64,000 nucleotides of DNA from Polychytrium aggregatum (lineage: Eukaryota > Chytridiomycota > Chytridiomycetes > Polychytriales). The notes under the pieces were generated by a model. That model searched no databases and was not told the DNA's origin. It was given only the letters and a program-made list of their open reading frames with translations. Where the stretch lies: assembly GCF_025602895.1 (NCBI RefSeq), contig NW_026516249.1, positions 1 to 64,000 of the forward strand, given 5' to 3'. This document shows, in pieces, positions 40,001 to 49,624 of the stretch. Made by a program: the position numbers and the translations under genes. The stretch's first letter is position 1. Each line of letters opens with the position of its first letter.

Positions 40001-42964
40001 TTAATGGCCATGAGGATCTTCCTCCTTCTGTGGGGGGTCGAGCTTGATCATGTCGCTATAAGGAGAGGGATATTCGTTTGTTTAGTTCCAAAGTCGGCGG
40101 CCTCACCGATCACCTTGATCTCACTCTCGCCTTCCTCCGTCGCCACCACTCTCTTTCATTGATGAACGTACTCAATACGCAGGAGAGCGATTGCTGCTTC
40201 GGTGGCAGCCTTGAGTGACTTGATTTTGGAGATGGCAGGTTCCAAAACACCGGCTTTCATATTGTCACGAACAGTGCCGTTGATCAACTCAAGGCCAGAC
40301 CTGAGTCGAGTACACCACAAGGACAAGAAGCATCGTTCCTTAATAAGCCTTGAAAGAGAACTCTGCACCGTCAGGATTGTATCATACTTACCATCGAAGA
40401 TTGCGCTTTGCTTCGTCGGCGCCAGTGGCCTGGGAAGCGTTATGATAGGCCCGGAGACGGGCGATCAAATCGGTGGAATCTTTGGCGGCATTTACGGCAA
40501 GGGTTTTCGGAATCACGAGAAGGGCGTGGGCGAACTCTGCAATGGCGAGCTGTTCGCGCGAGCTCTGATGTCAAAGAAGCATTCATTAGGAGCCGTGACG
40601 GAGGCCATTTTGGTCCTAGATGCTTGGCACTGGATTCAATATGCTGTGGAGCTCTCGGTGTTTGCAATTGATCCAATCATCTCACCAGGGAGGTCGCAAA
40701 GTTTTCGAGGTAGATGGACAAGGCGGCTTCGACAGCTCCTCCACCTGGGACAACCGCGTTGCTTTCCAACGTTCGCTTGATAGCGCAAAGGCTGTCGTGG
40801 ACAGAGCGCTCGACTTCATCCAGCATATAGTCATTCGCTCCTCGGAGAATGATCGATGCGGCACTATGAACCTTGGTGCCCTTGATGAGAATGCATTCGT
40901 CATCGGAGATCCGCTCCTGCACAACTTCATCAGCGTATCCGAGGTATCCGGTTTCGAATGTTTCTTCGCCCTCCAGATTGGCAAGGGTAGAAATAAGCGT
41001 GGCTAATTCGCAGCAATGCGAAGAGACAGAAAAGCGGCCCACAGTAGATGAGCGCGGGCCGGGAGGCAGCCGATTCTCCAATTCCGCAGTTTCCGTCGTT
41101 GTGGTTGCGGCAAATTCACCTTTCGCCCACATTCATACCTCCGGAAGCCTTGGCGATCCTCTTGAGGTCGTCCTTTTTCACGCGACGCACGGCCATAGCT
41201 CCGGCTTCGACAAAGAGCTTGAGGCAAAGATCGTCAATGCCCTTGGTGGTCAAAATGACGTTGGCTCCGGAGGCAAGGATCTTCTTGATCCGCTCGGTCG
41301 TAATTTCGATTTCCCTTGATAGGAAAAGAAGCGTATCAGGCAACAAGCCACTGTAGAACCTGCCGAGCTTTGTACACGCCGGCATACCTGCGACGAATGT
41401 CCTCAAGCTTGTCAGGGTCATCAATTACAATATTGACACCGAGGTGCATTCTGGCCTTTTGGAGGTTAATATCGAGGCAGGCGATTTTTGCATCGATGAC
41501 ACGCGTTTTCATGGCTGCGCCAGGGATAACGGTGGTGGATTTTAGCTCGTGCTCAGTACCCGTCTTGCTCTGTATCAACTCCTTGGACCCAACACCAGCA
41601 CCACTTGATTTCAGCGAACCTTGAGAAGCAACAGTGCAGTTCAAAGCGTAGCCCTTCACGAAAATGCTCTCGCGGGTTGATTTGCCATGGGCCTTCAGAA
41701 TGTTGACGGCTTTGATTGGATACTTGACTTCTCCCTTTGGACTGGTGGTCTTCACAGCCAACATAGCGTCAACAACCATGCGGGAGAAGAATTCATCGTC
41801 ACTAGTTTCATGGATTTTGTCAGCTGCTGGGCAGAGGCACTCATTTCCAAATCCAATACCTGCCCGCTTGTCCCCAGCTTGGGCGCACTGACTGGGCTGT
41901 ACTGCTTAGGCTGAGCACATGGAGACGATAGCACACCTGCCAATGATCTTGGAAGACATGGACGTTTTGGCAATGTTGATCAGGCAGTCCTTGCCAAGAG
42001 CGTCGACTTTGACAGCCATTTGATCGGTAATAAACTTGATAGCCTCTTTTTGAGCCAAGCGATAGCCCGATATGATTGTGGTCGGATGGATCCTGTTGCG
42101 GGTCAGCTCCGAGGCACGTTTCAAAAGCTCGGCGGCGATGATGACCACAGATGTAGTGCCATCGCCGACCTCTTTATCCTGCTGCTGGGCAAGTTCCACA
42201 AGGACCTTCCCGGCAGGGTGTTCGACCTCAAGCAGCCTCAAGATGGTTGCTCCATCATTGGAAATCGTGACGTCCTGCCAGAGTTGGGGCGATCGTCCAG
42301 CGTTAGTGATCTATCGACATTCTGAAATCGGATGTACTCAACGCGTCTGACCAGCGACCGCTCTCTGTCCGAAGCAGTGGATACTTTGTGACAGATAATC
42401 CAATCGCCCCAGATCAGCTCACTCGAGCACACGGCGGCTCTGGCTCGTCAAAAGATGTTGGTAACTCCCTCTGCCTATGATCGATCCCGCCCACAATTCG
42501 ACCCAGATCAGCCTCCTCCTGGCCCTGAGAGCCACAAGGTGGCGATCTTGCCTGTGGAATCCATCAGAGCGAGATAGCGTTGCCCTTGGGTTATGAGCGC
42601 ACAAGTTAAAGAACACAAATTTACCCCAATGTCATCGACGAGCATCTTGTCCAAGCCGACAGGGCCGAGGGAGCTCTTGACAATGTTGGCGATCGCGACA
42701 GCAGCCAAAACTAGAGGTGGAAAAAAAAATCGTTTGTCACGGCCTCTATGGAAAAGTAGCGATCCACGAACAAGCCCCAATCCAAATCGTTCAGCTATCT
42801 CAGCAGGCTGCCTGAGATCTGCTCCAGGGAAGCCAGACCCTGAGGGCACTTTGCGATCCACCAGCCGGAGACAGGGAATGCAGGCGTCACATACCATTCT
42901 GCGATCGGACTTCTGAGCCTGAGGTTCTGTTTCCACCGATAGCAAGCGCTTTCTCTACAGCCAT
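40001..42964 (-). CDS. CCT1: T-complex protein 1 subunit alpha (CCT1), cytosolic chaperonin
   Basis: One of eight subunits of the TRiC/CCT folding chamber, which folds actin and tubulin in the cytosol. Exons (minus): 42964-42895, 42710-42625, 42274-41937, 41801-41620, 41514-41388, 41314-41139, 41002-40686, 40564-40392, 40300-40172, 40055-40001. Together they give about 550 residues, close to the animal and yeast length. Signatures include ANIVKSSLGPVGLDKMLVDD, GDGTTSVV (ATP site), MSSKIIG, KIACLDINLQK and VVPGGGAVEAALSIYLENF. Assignment to alpha rests on GEVKYPIKAVNILKAHGKS and the C-terminus RIDDMIKLD. The frame stays open without splicing 41619-41515, so a longer form is possible. Confidence 0.88.
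41515..41619 (-). other. Probable 105-nt in-frame intron inside a CCT1 open frame
   Basis: The minus strand starts GTTCGC, has GCTAAAAT as a possible branch site and ends CGCAG. Its length is a multiple of three with no stop, so it hides in the ORF. Removing it restores the conserved junction ASQ-AMKTR. Confidence 0.7.
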
Positions 42965-43486
42965 CTTGACGAGATCTCGGAGGTGCCAGGGAGACGGGGG
43001 TGATTGGGACAGCCGATGCGATCGCTGGTGTGGAGGAGACGGGGCACCTGGGTCCCTGGGCTGGGGAAACTGGCGGGGCTGGGTTGCAGCCAGGGCGAGG
43101 ACCAGCGAGGACCAGCGAGAGCCTGCGAGAGTCTGCGAGGACGAGCGAGACGATTGTCCACGTGTCCCCCGCAAATGGAAACCCCGAAAATGAATTCTTC
43201 ATTCGCTGCGCTTCATGCAGCAGCCAGCCTGTGGCCTGCCACCGGTCGAGTGGCGGGCTGGCTCGATCCGGTCTCCGCCCATGAGCCGTTTTTTTTCGCG
43301 ACTGTTGTCGGCCCTTGGTTTCCGACTGCTTCTTCTTACCACTGCCGCCGGCTCTTCATCTCCCGTATCCAAGTCTTGCCAGCGATCGTCTCGTTCGCGC
43401 CTGCCTCTGGCCCTTTGTTTCCTACTCCAGCTCAAAAACACCCACCACAGCCGGCCATTTTCTTGGACAAACCCGTGGACCCAGTC
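42965..43486. promoter_or_regulatory. Divergent intergenic region between CCT1 and the carrier gene
   Basis: About 520 bp separates the two divergent start codons, so it must hold both promoters. No TATA box is obvious. GCGAGGACCAGCGAG-like direct repeats occur near 43094-43145. An open frame continues upstream of the carrier ATG but shows no homology I can name. Confidence 0.4.
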
Positions 43487-45742
43487 ATGGATCAATCTAG
43501 CCCCCAGGAGCCATACTCCTTCAGCTCCTTCCAGCCCAAGACCAACCTTCCCTACCCAACCGTGCCCCCGCAGTTGACCCAATTTCGGACTGGTAGCAGC
43601 CTCCCATTCCAGCCGCTCTCTGAAGTGGAGTCGGACCCGATCACTAACAAAAGCGGGTTCTGGGCGGAAGGCGATGCCCAAGAGAGCGCAATGTCCTCCA
43701 GGGAAATCCTAGTTTATGCTGGACTCAAGTTTCTTGCATCGGCCCTTGTCTGCCCCTTCGAGGCCGTCAATATTCTCAGGGTAAGTTGTGACCGGTCGGC
43801 TTGGTAGACCGAGTGACTCATATCTCCACGAGCCTGGGCATCGTCATAACATTCTATAAAGTCGTGCCCCCCCCCCACAAGCGCATTGTATCATCAAGCG
43901 CCGTACCGATGCCTGTCGTTGGTCGCTCTCCTCCCCAGGGGCGACCGTTTCTACCCGCCTTCCCCAGCTAATTCCTGCGTCACCGTCTTTTCATCACGCC
44001 TCGAGCAGCAAATTCAATATAGCCCCTCGGACTTCCATCAGGCCCAGCTCTCGATGTCGGATGAACCCGGAGCCACCCACACCAACCACCCACCGGATGT
44101 ATGGTCTGCGTCCTGGAGATGCCACATTTGCTCCGCCTGTTGGTCGCTTGTGCCGAAACACCTTGAGCGATTTTGTGTCTCCGTGGCCCCTTCCTTTCAG
44201 CACTGCCCTCGACAACCGGGATCGACTGATCGACTGATCGACTGATCGACTGATCGACTGATCGACTGATCGACTGATCGACTGATCGACTGATCGACTG
44301 ATCGACTGATCGACTGATCGACTGATCGACTGATCGACTGATCGACTGATCGACTTATTCCCCTCGACTCCCACTCGACTCTATGTAGCTGGAACAGGAT
44401 TTTGAAGATTCAGATACCGCAGCTGGCGACCAGTCGGATCCATACCACCTCGCTTCCACCCAGCCCCAGAAGCATGACAATCGGCAATACCGGGGCCCAA
44501 AATCGTCTGTAGACTCGGCAGGGTATCTAATTCAAACATCGTTCGATAGAAACGACCCAACCCGTCCTGCGTTCAAACTTCCGATACTGGAAGGATCCGC
44601 CTTTTCTTCTATTGCCCAGATTGTGCGCCAGGAATCGCTCGCTTCCCTATGGAAAGGTCTGCCTCAGCTAGATCCGACATGTCGTTGCCATGAGAAAGCA
44701 CTTGCGCAAATCAATCTCGTAGATGGATGTGACCCCTAGTTCTCCCCCCCCCACTTTGTCTCTCAAGCCCGGTTTGCTCATCGAATGTTCATAACCGGTC
44801 CTGTAGGTCAATTTTCCCATTGGTGCTTTGATATGAGCCACATGTTCATGCAACCCTCTGTGGAAACAATGCTCAACGACACCTTTGAAATCGCGGATGC
44901 ATCCATTCCCCTTGTTCATCTGCAGCACCCTGGACCGAATCTCACCACCATTGTGGCGAGCTATGCCCTGACTGGATTCATTCTCTCCCCGCTAGATCTC
45001 GTGCGGACACGGTACGAGCCCTATTTTGCTACAAATGGAGTAAATCCGCTTGATGTATCTTATCCATAACCTTGCAGTTCATGGATTTAGCCGATAGTTG
45101 CCTAACATGACGCTGATTTTGCGACCGTTGGCTGATCGTCGTCCCGGATTTCCTAGCTTGATTGCCCAGACTGCTCACCGCCACCATCGAAAATATAAGG
45201 GTACACTCCACGCGCTGTCGACTGTCCTCGAGGAAGAAGGTCTCACCACGCTCTATTTCGGAACTCACTGCCTTCCCACCTTGATCCACTTCACTGTCCA
45301 ACCATTCTTTAAGAACGCCACGCAGCTGATCATCCAGCGATGGCTGAGGTTGTCTTCGGATGAGTCGCCCCTCACCGTCCTTGTGGCTGAAGTTGGTCTG
45401 ATCGGGCTCGAAATATTCATCTCCATGCCGATCGAGACAGTCAAGCGTCGACTCCAGTGCCAGGTATCGACGCCGTTTCCCAAAGAGCCCAAATACGAAA
45501 CCATGATTCAGCAGAGCAAGATACCCTACACGAGCTTTTGGGACTGCTTCTGGCGAATTATCAAGGAAGAAGGTGGGGTCAGAGTCAAGGGCCGTCATGG
45601 TAAAGTGTCACGCCGCAGAGGCTGGCTGAGTACCTGGGGGCTCAAGGGTCTGTACAAAGGCTGGAAGCAGCGCCTCGCCGCCAGAATTCTGCTATTGCTG
45701 CTCAACACTCTCACCAATGCTCTTGAAGATTCGGAACCATGA
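43487..45742 (+). CDS. Mitochondrial carrier family protein, Ugo1/SLC25A46-like
   Basis: Predicted exons 43487-43780, 44389-44656, 44807-45011 and 45157-45742 join to exactly 450 codons. Three carrier signatures are visible: CPFEAVNILR, SPLDLVRTR and MPIETVKRRLQCQ. The long disordered N-terminal half and the stretch QPSVETMLNDTFEI resemble Ugo1 and SLC25A46, outer-membrane relatives that act in mitochondrial fusion rather than solute exchange. Near the C-terminus, KEEGG and GLKGLYKGWKQRL are separated by about 20 unusual residues that may be an unrecognised short intron. Family assignment is firm; the Ugo1 orthology is inference. Confidence 0.7.
44219..44356. repeat. Octamer microsatellite (GATCGACT), about 17 copies
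   Basis: Near-perfect tandem array inside the first intron of the carrier gene. Confidence 0.95.
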
Positions 45743-46162
45743 TCGATCGCCGCGCGTCATCAGTCGGAATCTTCGAACCTACCTTCCGCCGCCCATCATC
45801 GATTCGAGATGCAGCACAGCTTATTAGGACTACCTACCATATCTTGACCATTGAATACATGTCCACTGCGACTGATCCTTGACTCCTGGCGACAGACCTC
45901 GCTGTCAGGCTTGATAAGGCCTCGTGGGCAAGGCAAGCCATCGTAATTTAGCTCTGGATCATTCCATGACTGAAGATGAGCCATAGTTCAGAGCAGGTCT
46001 CATCAATGGGTATCTGATTGAGTCGTTCTTCAGCAGTTGCTATGCCAGTCGCCGTCGACAGGCTTCTGTTGGACCAAGTGGCTGTCAGTCACGCGTGACA
46101 CTGATCCCATAGATCAATCTTCATGGCCAAGGATCGATCTACGCATCATGACCAGCAATGAT
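45743..46162. other. Intergenic spacer
   Basis: 420 bp between the carrier stop and the Tc1-like element. No feature recognised. Confidence 0.4.
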
Positions 46163-46811
46163 TACAGCGTATCCACCAAAAAACGGGACACCCAGGGTTT
46201 TGACCATTGATCAATATTTTGTTACCCAATACCATCGCGCGCTGGCCATGACCATTCGCCACACAACCACTCTCCAGAGGAAAGTTTCACTCTCACTCTG
46301 CCACACTGCCCTACAGCGAGCAGGTCTCTCACACAAGAGTGCAACACACCTCTACAAGTCCAAGCGACTGGATGAGCGAGTGGCACAGTTCAGGGACCAG
46401 GTCCGCTCCATCGACCCACGACGATTCGTTTTTGTCGATGAGACAGGGATCAGGAAATCCATTTTCCCTCTCTACGGATACTCACCGAAGGGTGCTCCGC
46501 TTCGCCAGCGCAATCACATGAAACACAAGTCCGTCTCGGCTGCATTTGCCATCAACCACTCTGGTGTGCTGCATCGCATGTACATCCCCACATCATTCAA
46601 GACACACTCGATGGTCGAGTTCTTTGAGCGAGCGAGCTTCCCAGACGACTCTGTGATTGTGATGGACAATGTCAGCATGCACAAGACACGGGCTGTCCTG
46701 GACTGCATCGAGCGCCGAGGATGGTCAGTGATCTTCACCCCACCTGCCTCGCCCGACTTCAATCCCATCGAGAACTTCTTTGGGGTTGAGTCCCCACCGA
46801 TTTGGGGTTGA
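46158..46811 (+). pseudogene. Tc1-like DDE transposase, damaged at both ends
   Basis: The catalytic core is readable: FVDETGI (first Asp), VIVMDNVSMHKT (second Asp) and PPASPDFNPIENFF (third acidic residue). Residues before about 50 lack the usual paired helix-turn-helix. The mini-copy at 49800-49925 preserves a piece of it (SVSKSTIHRWR). The frame ends abruptly after PIENFFG in a run of about 21-bp direct repeats. The protein probably cannot bind the termini, so movement would need a complete copy elsewhere. Confidence 0.75.
46163..46190 (+). repeat. Left terminal inverted repeat
   Basis: TACAGCGTATCCACC followed by AAAAAACGGGACA. Confidence 0.7.
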
Positions 46812-46836
46812 GTTCCTCCAATTTGGGGTTGTCCCT
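46779..46836 (+). repeat. Three direct repeats of about 21 bp at the transposase/Fanzor junction
   Basis: TTTGGGGTTGAGT(T/C)CC-type units recur three times. The transposase frame ends inside the second copy. Confidence 0.75.
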
Positions 46837-46944
46837 CCAATCAAGCCGCCATTTTCACGCCCAAATCCCTGGCTTGAACCTCTCGGCGATTTTTGAACAG
46901 GGTCGCTTCCAACCAGCCCGCAAAGACGGGTTCCTGCTCTCGGG

Positions 46945-46950
46945 TATAAA
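46945..46950 (+). promoter_or_regulatory. TATA box upstream of Fanzor
   Basis: TATAAA 130 bp before the Fanzor ATG, in a transposon-internal spacer of about 270 bp. Confidence 0.5.
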
Positions 46951-47079
46951 TGTCCCACCTTCGTCCTGCTGCTTTCTTCCCTCACCTCGCCTTGATCGGA
47001 TCATCGCGCTATTGTACGATAAAAAAAAGTCTCTGCTCTGACCAGTACCACTGGCAGGCACCCAGCATCCTCTGCCCCC

Positions 47080-49443
47080 ATGCCTCCGAAGCGTAAGGGT
47101 ACCGGTAATGGCCAGCCTCGGCCACCCAGGCCCAAGAAAGCCAAGTCACAGTCGGAGCCTGTCTCTGGTTCGTATTCTGATCCCACGCATGCTTGGTCGT
47201 CTGTTGCTCCGTCGCTCACCACCACTGCTTCTGCAGATCCAATGGATGTCGATCCCACCGAGCCTGGTCCCTCATCTGGTCCTGTCAAGCGATGTCCCAA
47301 GTGCGACGGTACCGACCACGAGCGAAGCAACACCAACAGGTGTCCCGAATATCACCCCCTCAAGAGTTCTGTCGTCCCACTCGTGGATGGAAGGTCATCT
47401 GCCCCTCAGTTCAGCTGCTTCAAGCAGACGATGGATGGCTGTTGTCTCAATCCCGCTCTCCGCGACAAGATCCAGGCCACCGTCGAGGCCATGACCCAGA
47501 TCCAGTTCGAGGCATCCAGGCTGCTCAACCTGCACATCCTCCGGTGCATCGAGCAGGATCTTCCCGTCCCCGTCATCTCCAAGTCCACCCCTGCTTTCAT
47601 CCGCCAATGCTTCAAGATCGTCCAGGACGGTGCGCTCTCCCCGACCAGGGACACCAAGAAATACAACGAGCATCTGGTCGCTTCCTTTCGCGACTATCAG
47701 ACCACTCGGCACGCAGACCTGCCTCCGGCCCCTCGTCTGCCTGATGGTGCTCACAGTCAGCTTCTCACACTGGCTGTCAATGCCTATGCCACCAACTGCA
47801 CCACGCACCTCGATCTGGCCTACTGGCGACTCCTTCGCCGCTTCTGCGCTGCCGTCTTCCCAGCCAACAAGCACAAGCACGAAGCCATCGAGGCTTGTCT
47901 CGAGCTCTTCGAGAAACCAGGGCAGACTCCACCCAAGGCCGATCTCGAGTTCCTCTATCCAGACTTTGGCCACGTCCTGGACGAGTTTCGGTACAGCAAC
48001 GACCAGGACCGCTTCCGGGCCCTACATCGCCTCTCACACCATGTGGGAATCCTCGCCCGGGACAAGATGGTCGACAATGTCCACAAGTGGATCGACTGTG
48101 ACATGCCCGCCCTCCGAGTCACCGAGCTGCAGCGCCAGGCCAAGCTGGACGAGCTCACTGCCAGAGGCATTCCCTCCGACGACAAGAGGTTCACCAACGC
48201 CAAGTCTGAGCTCGGCACCACCAAGGCCAAGATCAACAAGCTGGCATCCAGACTCAAGTGGGCCCTCAAGCAGCTCGCTCTGGACACTCCTCCGGCCGTG
48301 TGCACGATGGTCCCTCTGTGCACTGCGAAGGCCAAGTATGTCAAGATTGACACGGCCACTCTTTGGCAACTCCTGGGTCCAAAGAAGCGCCTTGACCTCA
48401 CCAGGGACAAGCTCAAGGAAGAAGGTGATGACGGTGTCAACAACCAGGATCGTCTCTGGCGCAGTTGCTTCAAGCTGCGTAGTTCCCCCTTCCGTGACCG
48501 GGATATCAATCACAAGCTGTTCAACTACGAGATCAGCACCGATGGCATTGGATGCACCATCGGTCTCGTCAAGTTTGTGCGTCGAACCGATCGCACCGAG
48601 ACCATCGAGCCTCCTCCGACTGCCGAGCAGCGCATCCAGGCCATCGGCAACCCAGACCCCAACCGCACCACTTGGATTGGAATTGACCCAGGCGTCGGCT
48701 CCATCTTCACGGCGGTCATCCAAGCACCGGGCCACCAAGACGAGGTGGTCTCATTCTCGAATGGTCACTATCAGCACATGTGTGGCCACAGGTCCGATAC
48801 TAAGTGGCACAATACCAAGAAGAAGCAGCTCAGCATCGAGACCTGGATGTCGACCACCCCCTCGCCCAAGGTGTCGTCCTCGGAGGCTTTCAAGGTCCAT
48901 CTCACCCATGTCCTGCGACCGGAGCTGCGAGTGCAGCTCGACTTCCACCTTGGCAAGAAGGCCCGTCACCATCGCTTCACGGGCCACAAGAGGCGCCAAG
49001 TGGCCGTCGACAGGATGTGCAAGGCCGTCCTGAAGCACGCCCCGATACGGACCGATGTGGTCATCGCCTTTGGCAATGCGTCATGGCGTCAAGGCAAGGG
49101 CTATGCATCCAGCCCTCGGAGGCAGCGGTTTGCTCAGTACTTTGAGCAATTCGAGCACCACCGACGCCGTCCCAATCACCATCATGGAAGCGTCAAGGTG
49201 GCCTCGACGAACGAGTTCAACACCTCGCAGGTGTGCTCCAAGTGCCTGGAGCCAGTTCGGTTGGAAGGACTCGATGCGCCCAGTGTTGCGAATTCCCACT
49301 TTGTCAGGAGCTGCAAGAATCCCAGCTGCCGGACAGTGTGGAATCGCGACGTCAATGCGGCGCGCAACATGATCACAGTATGCAGGTCGATTGTGGAGAT
49401 CGGAGAGCGACCGGCGGTCTTCACTCGGAGGCTGCCAAAGTGA
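47080..49443 (+). CDS. Fanzor RNA-guided DNA endonuclease (eukaryotic TnpB relative)
   Basis: 787 residues, intronless and uninterrupted. The N-terminus (PPKRKG...PKKAK) looks like a nuclear import signal. A CCHC knuckle (CPKCDGTDH...C) lies at about 72-88. The RuvC-like fold is in the last third: WIGIDPGVGSIF with Asp536; FGNASW at 664-669 where prokaryotic TnpB has Glu; TNEFNTSQVCSKC with Glu712 and Cys719/722; CKNPSC (745/750); WNRDVNAARNM with Asp757. The Glu712-TSxxCxxC pattern and the loss of the canonical Glu are the published hallmarks of Fanzors. Its place inside a Tc1-like element suggests the Fanzor1 group. The expected role is guide-directed cutting that favours element retention. 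Confidence 0.85.
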   Translation: MPPKRKGTGNGQPRPPRPKKAKSQSEPVSGSYSDPTHAWSSVAPSLTTTASADPMDVDPTEPGPSSGPVKRCPKCDGTDHERSNTNRCPEYHPLKSSVVPLVDGRSSAPQFSCFKQTMDGCCLNPALRDKIQATVEAMTQIQFEASRLLNLHILRCIEQDLPVPVISKSTPAFIRQCFKIVQDGALSPTRDTKKYNEHLVASFRDYQTTRHADLPPAPRLPDGAHSQLLTLAVNAYATNCTTHLDLAYWRLLRRFCAAVFPANKHKHEAIEACLELFEKPGQTPPKADLEFLYPDFGHVLDEFRYSNDQDRFRALHRLSHHVGILARDKMVDNVHKWIDCDMPALRVTELQRQAKLDELTARGIPSDDKRFTNAKSELGTTKAKINKLASRLKWALKQLALDTPPAVCTMVPLCTAKAKYVKIDTATLWQLLGPKKRLDLTRDKLKEEGDDGVNNQDRLWRSCFKLRSSPFRDRDINHKLFNYEISTDGIGCTIGLVKFVRRTDRTETIEPPPTAEQRIQAIGNPDPNRTTWIGIDPGVGSIFTAVIQAPGHQDEVVSFSNGHYQHMCGHRSDTKWHNTKKKQLSIETWMSTTPSPKVSSSEAFKVHLTHVLRPELRVQLDFHLGKKARHHRFTGHKRRQVAVDRMCKAVLKHAPIRTDVVIAFGNASWRQGKGYASSPRRQRFAQYFEQFEHHRRRPNHHHGSVKVASTNEFNTSQVCSKCLEPVRLEGLDAPSVANSHFVRSCKNPSCRTVWNRDVNAARNMITVCRSIVEIGERPAVFTRRLPK

Positions 49444-49543
49444 TCTGTTTTATTTCTTGTGGCTTTGCTTGACGCAAGCACATCGCATACTACAGGTTCA
49501 TGGAAACGGCTATATTGTCCCGTTTTTTTCTGAATAAAGTGTA
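49444..49543 (+). ncRNA. Candidate omega (guide) RNA region
   Basis: TnpB and Fanzor guide RNAs come from the 3' end of the gene up to the right end of the element. Here 73 nt lie between stop and TIR. A hairpin TGCTTG-ACG-CAAGCA sits at 49466-49480. The inverted mini-copy keeps this hairpin despite two changes that turn Watson-Crick pairs into G-U pairs. The boundaries may extend into the ORF, which is similarly conserved from 49380. No RNA data are available. Confidence 0.4.
49516..49543 (-). repeat. Right terminal inverted repeat
   Basis: On the minus strand TACACTTTATTCAGA is followed by AAAAAACGGGACA. An AATAAA poly(A) signal (49533-49538, plus) overlaps it. Confidence 0.7.
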
Positions 49544-49624
49544 CGATGGATTGCTGCACACCAACCTCGATTTCATTTTGACCGCTCTTGCGCAGTGGCC
49601 AGACTGGTGATCGAGTAGCCACGG

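Larger units (their letters stand above)
46163..49543 (+). mobile_element. Tc1/mariner-like element carrying a Fanzor nuclease
   Basis: Imperfect 28-bp inverted termini start with TACA at 46163 and, on the minus strand, at 49543. The inner 13 bases AAAAAACGGGACA are identical, and 22 of 28 match overall. TA at each end fits the Tc1/mariner target duplication. Contents are a damaged DDE transposase and an intact Fanzor, both on the plus strand. A 0.3-kb deletion derivative lies next to it in reverse. Confidence 0.75.

Noticed and set aside
40156-40171. CCT1 ending at the TGA at 40156
   Set aside because: GTACGT just after RIE/D is a good donor, and the downstream exon restores the conserved C-terminus, so the TGA is intronic.
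43269-43577. Start of the carrier gene at upstream ATGs near 43281
   Set aside because: They are in a different frame from the carrier exons. The in-frame ATG at 43487 is used.
47395-48738. Long ORFs on both strands overlapping Fanzor
   Set aside because: Shadow frames of a GC-rich gene. They show no homology, while the plus frame carries all Fanzor motifs.
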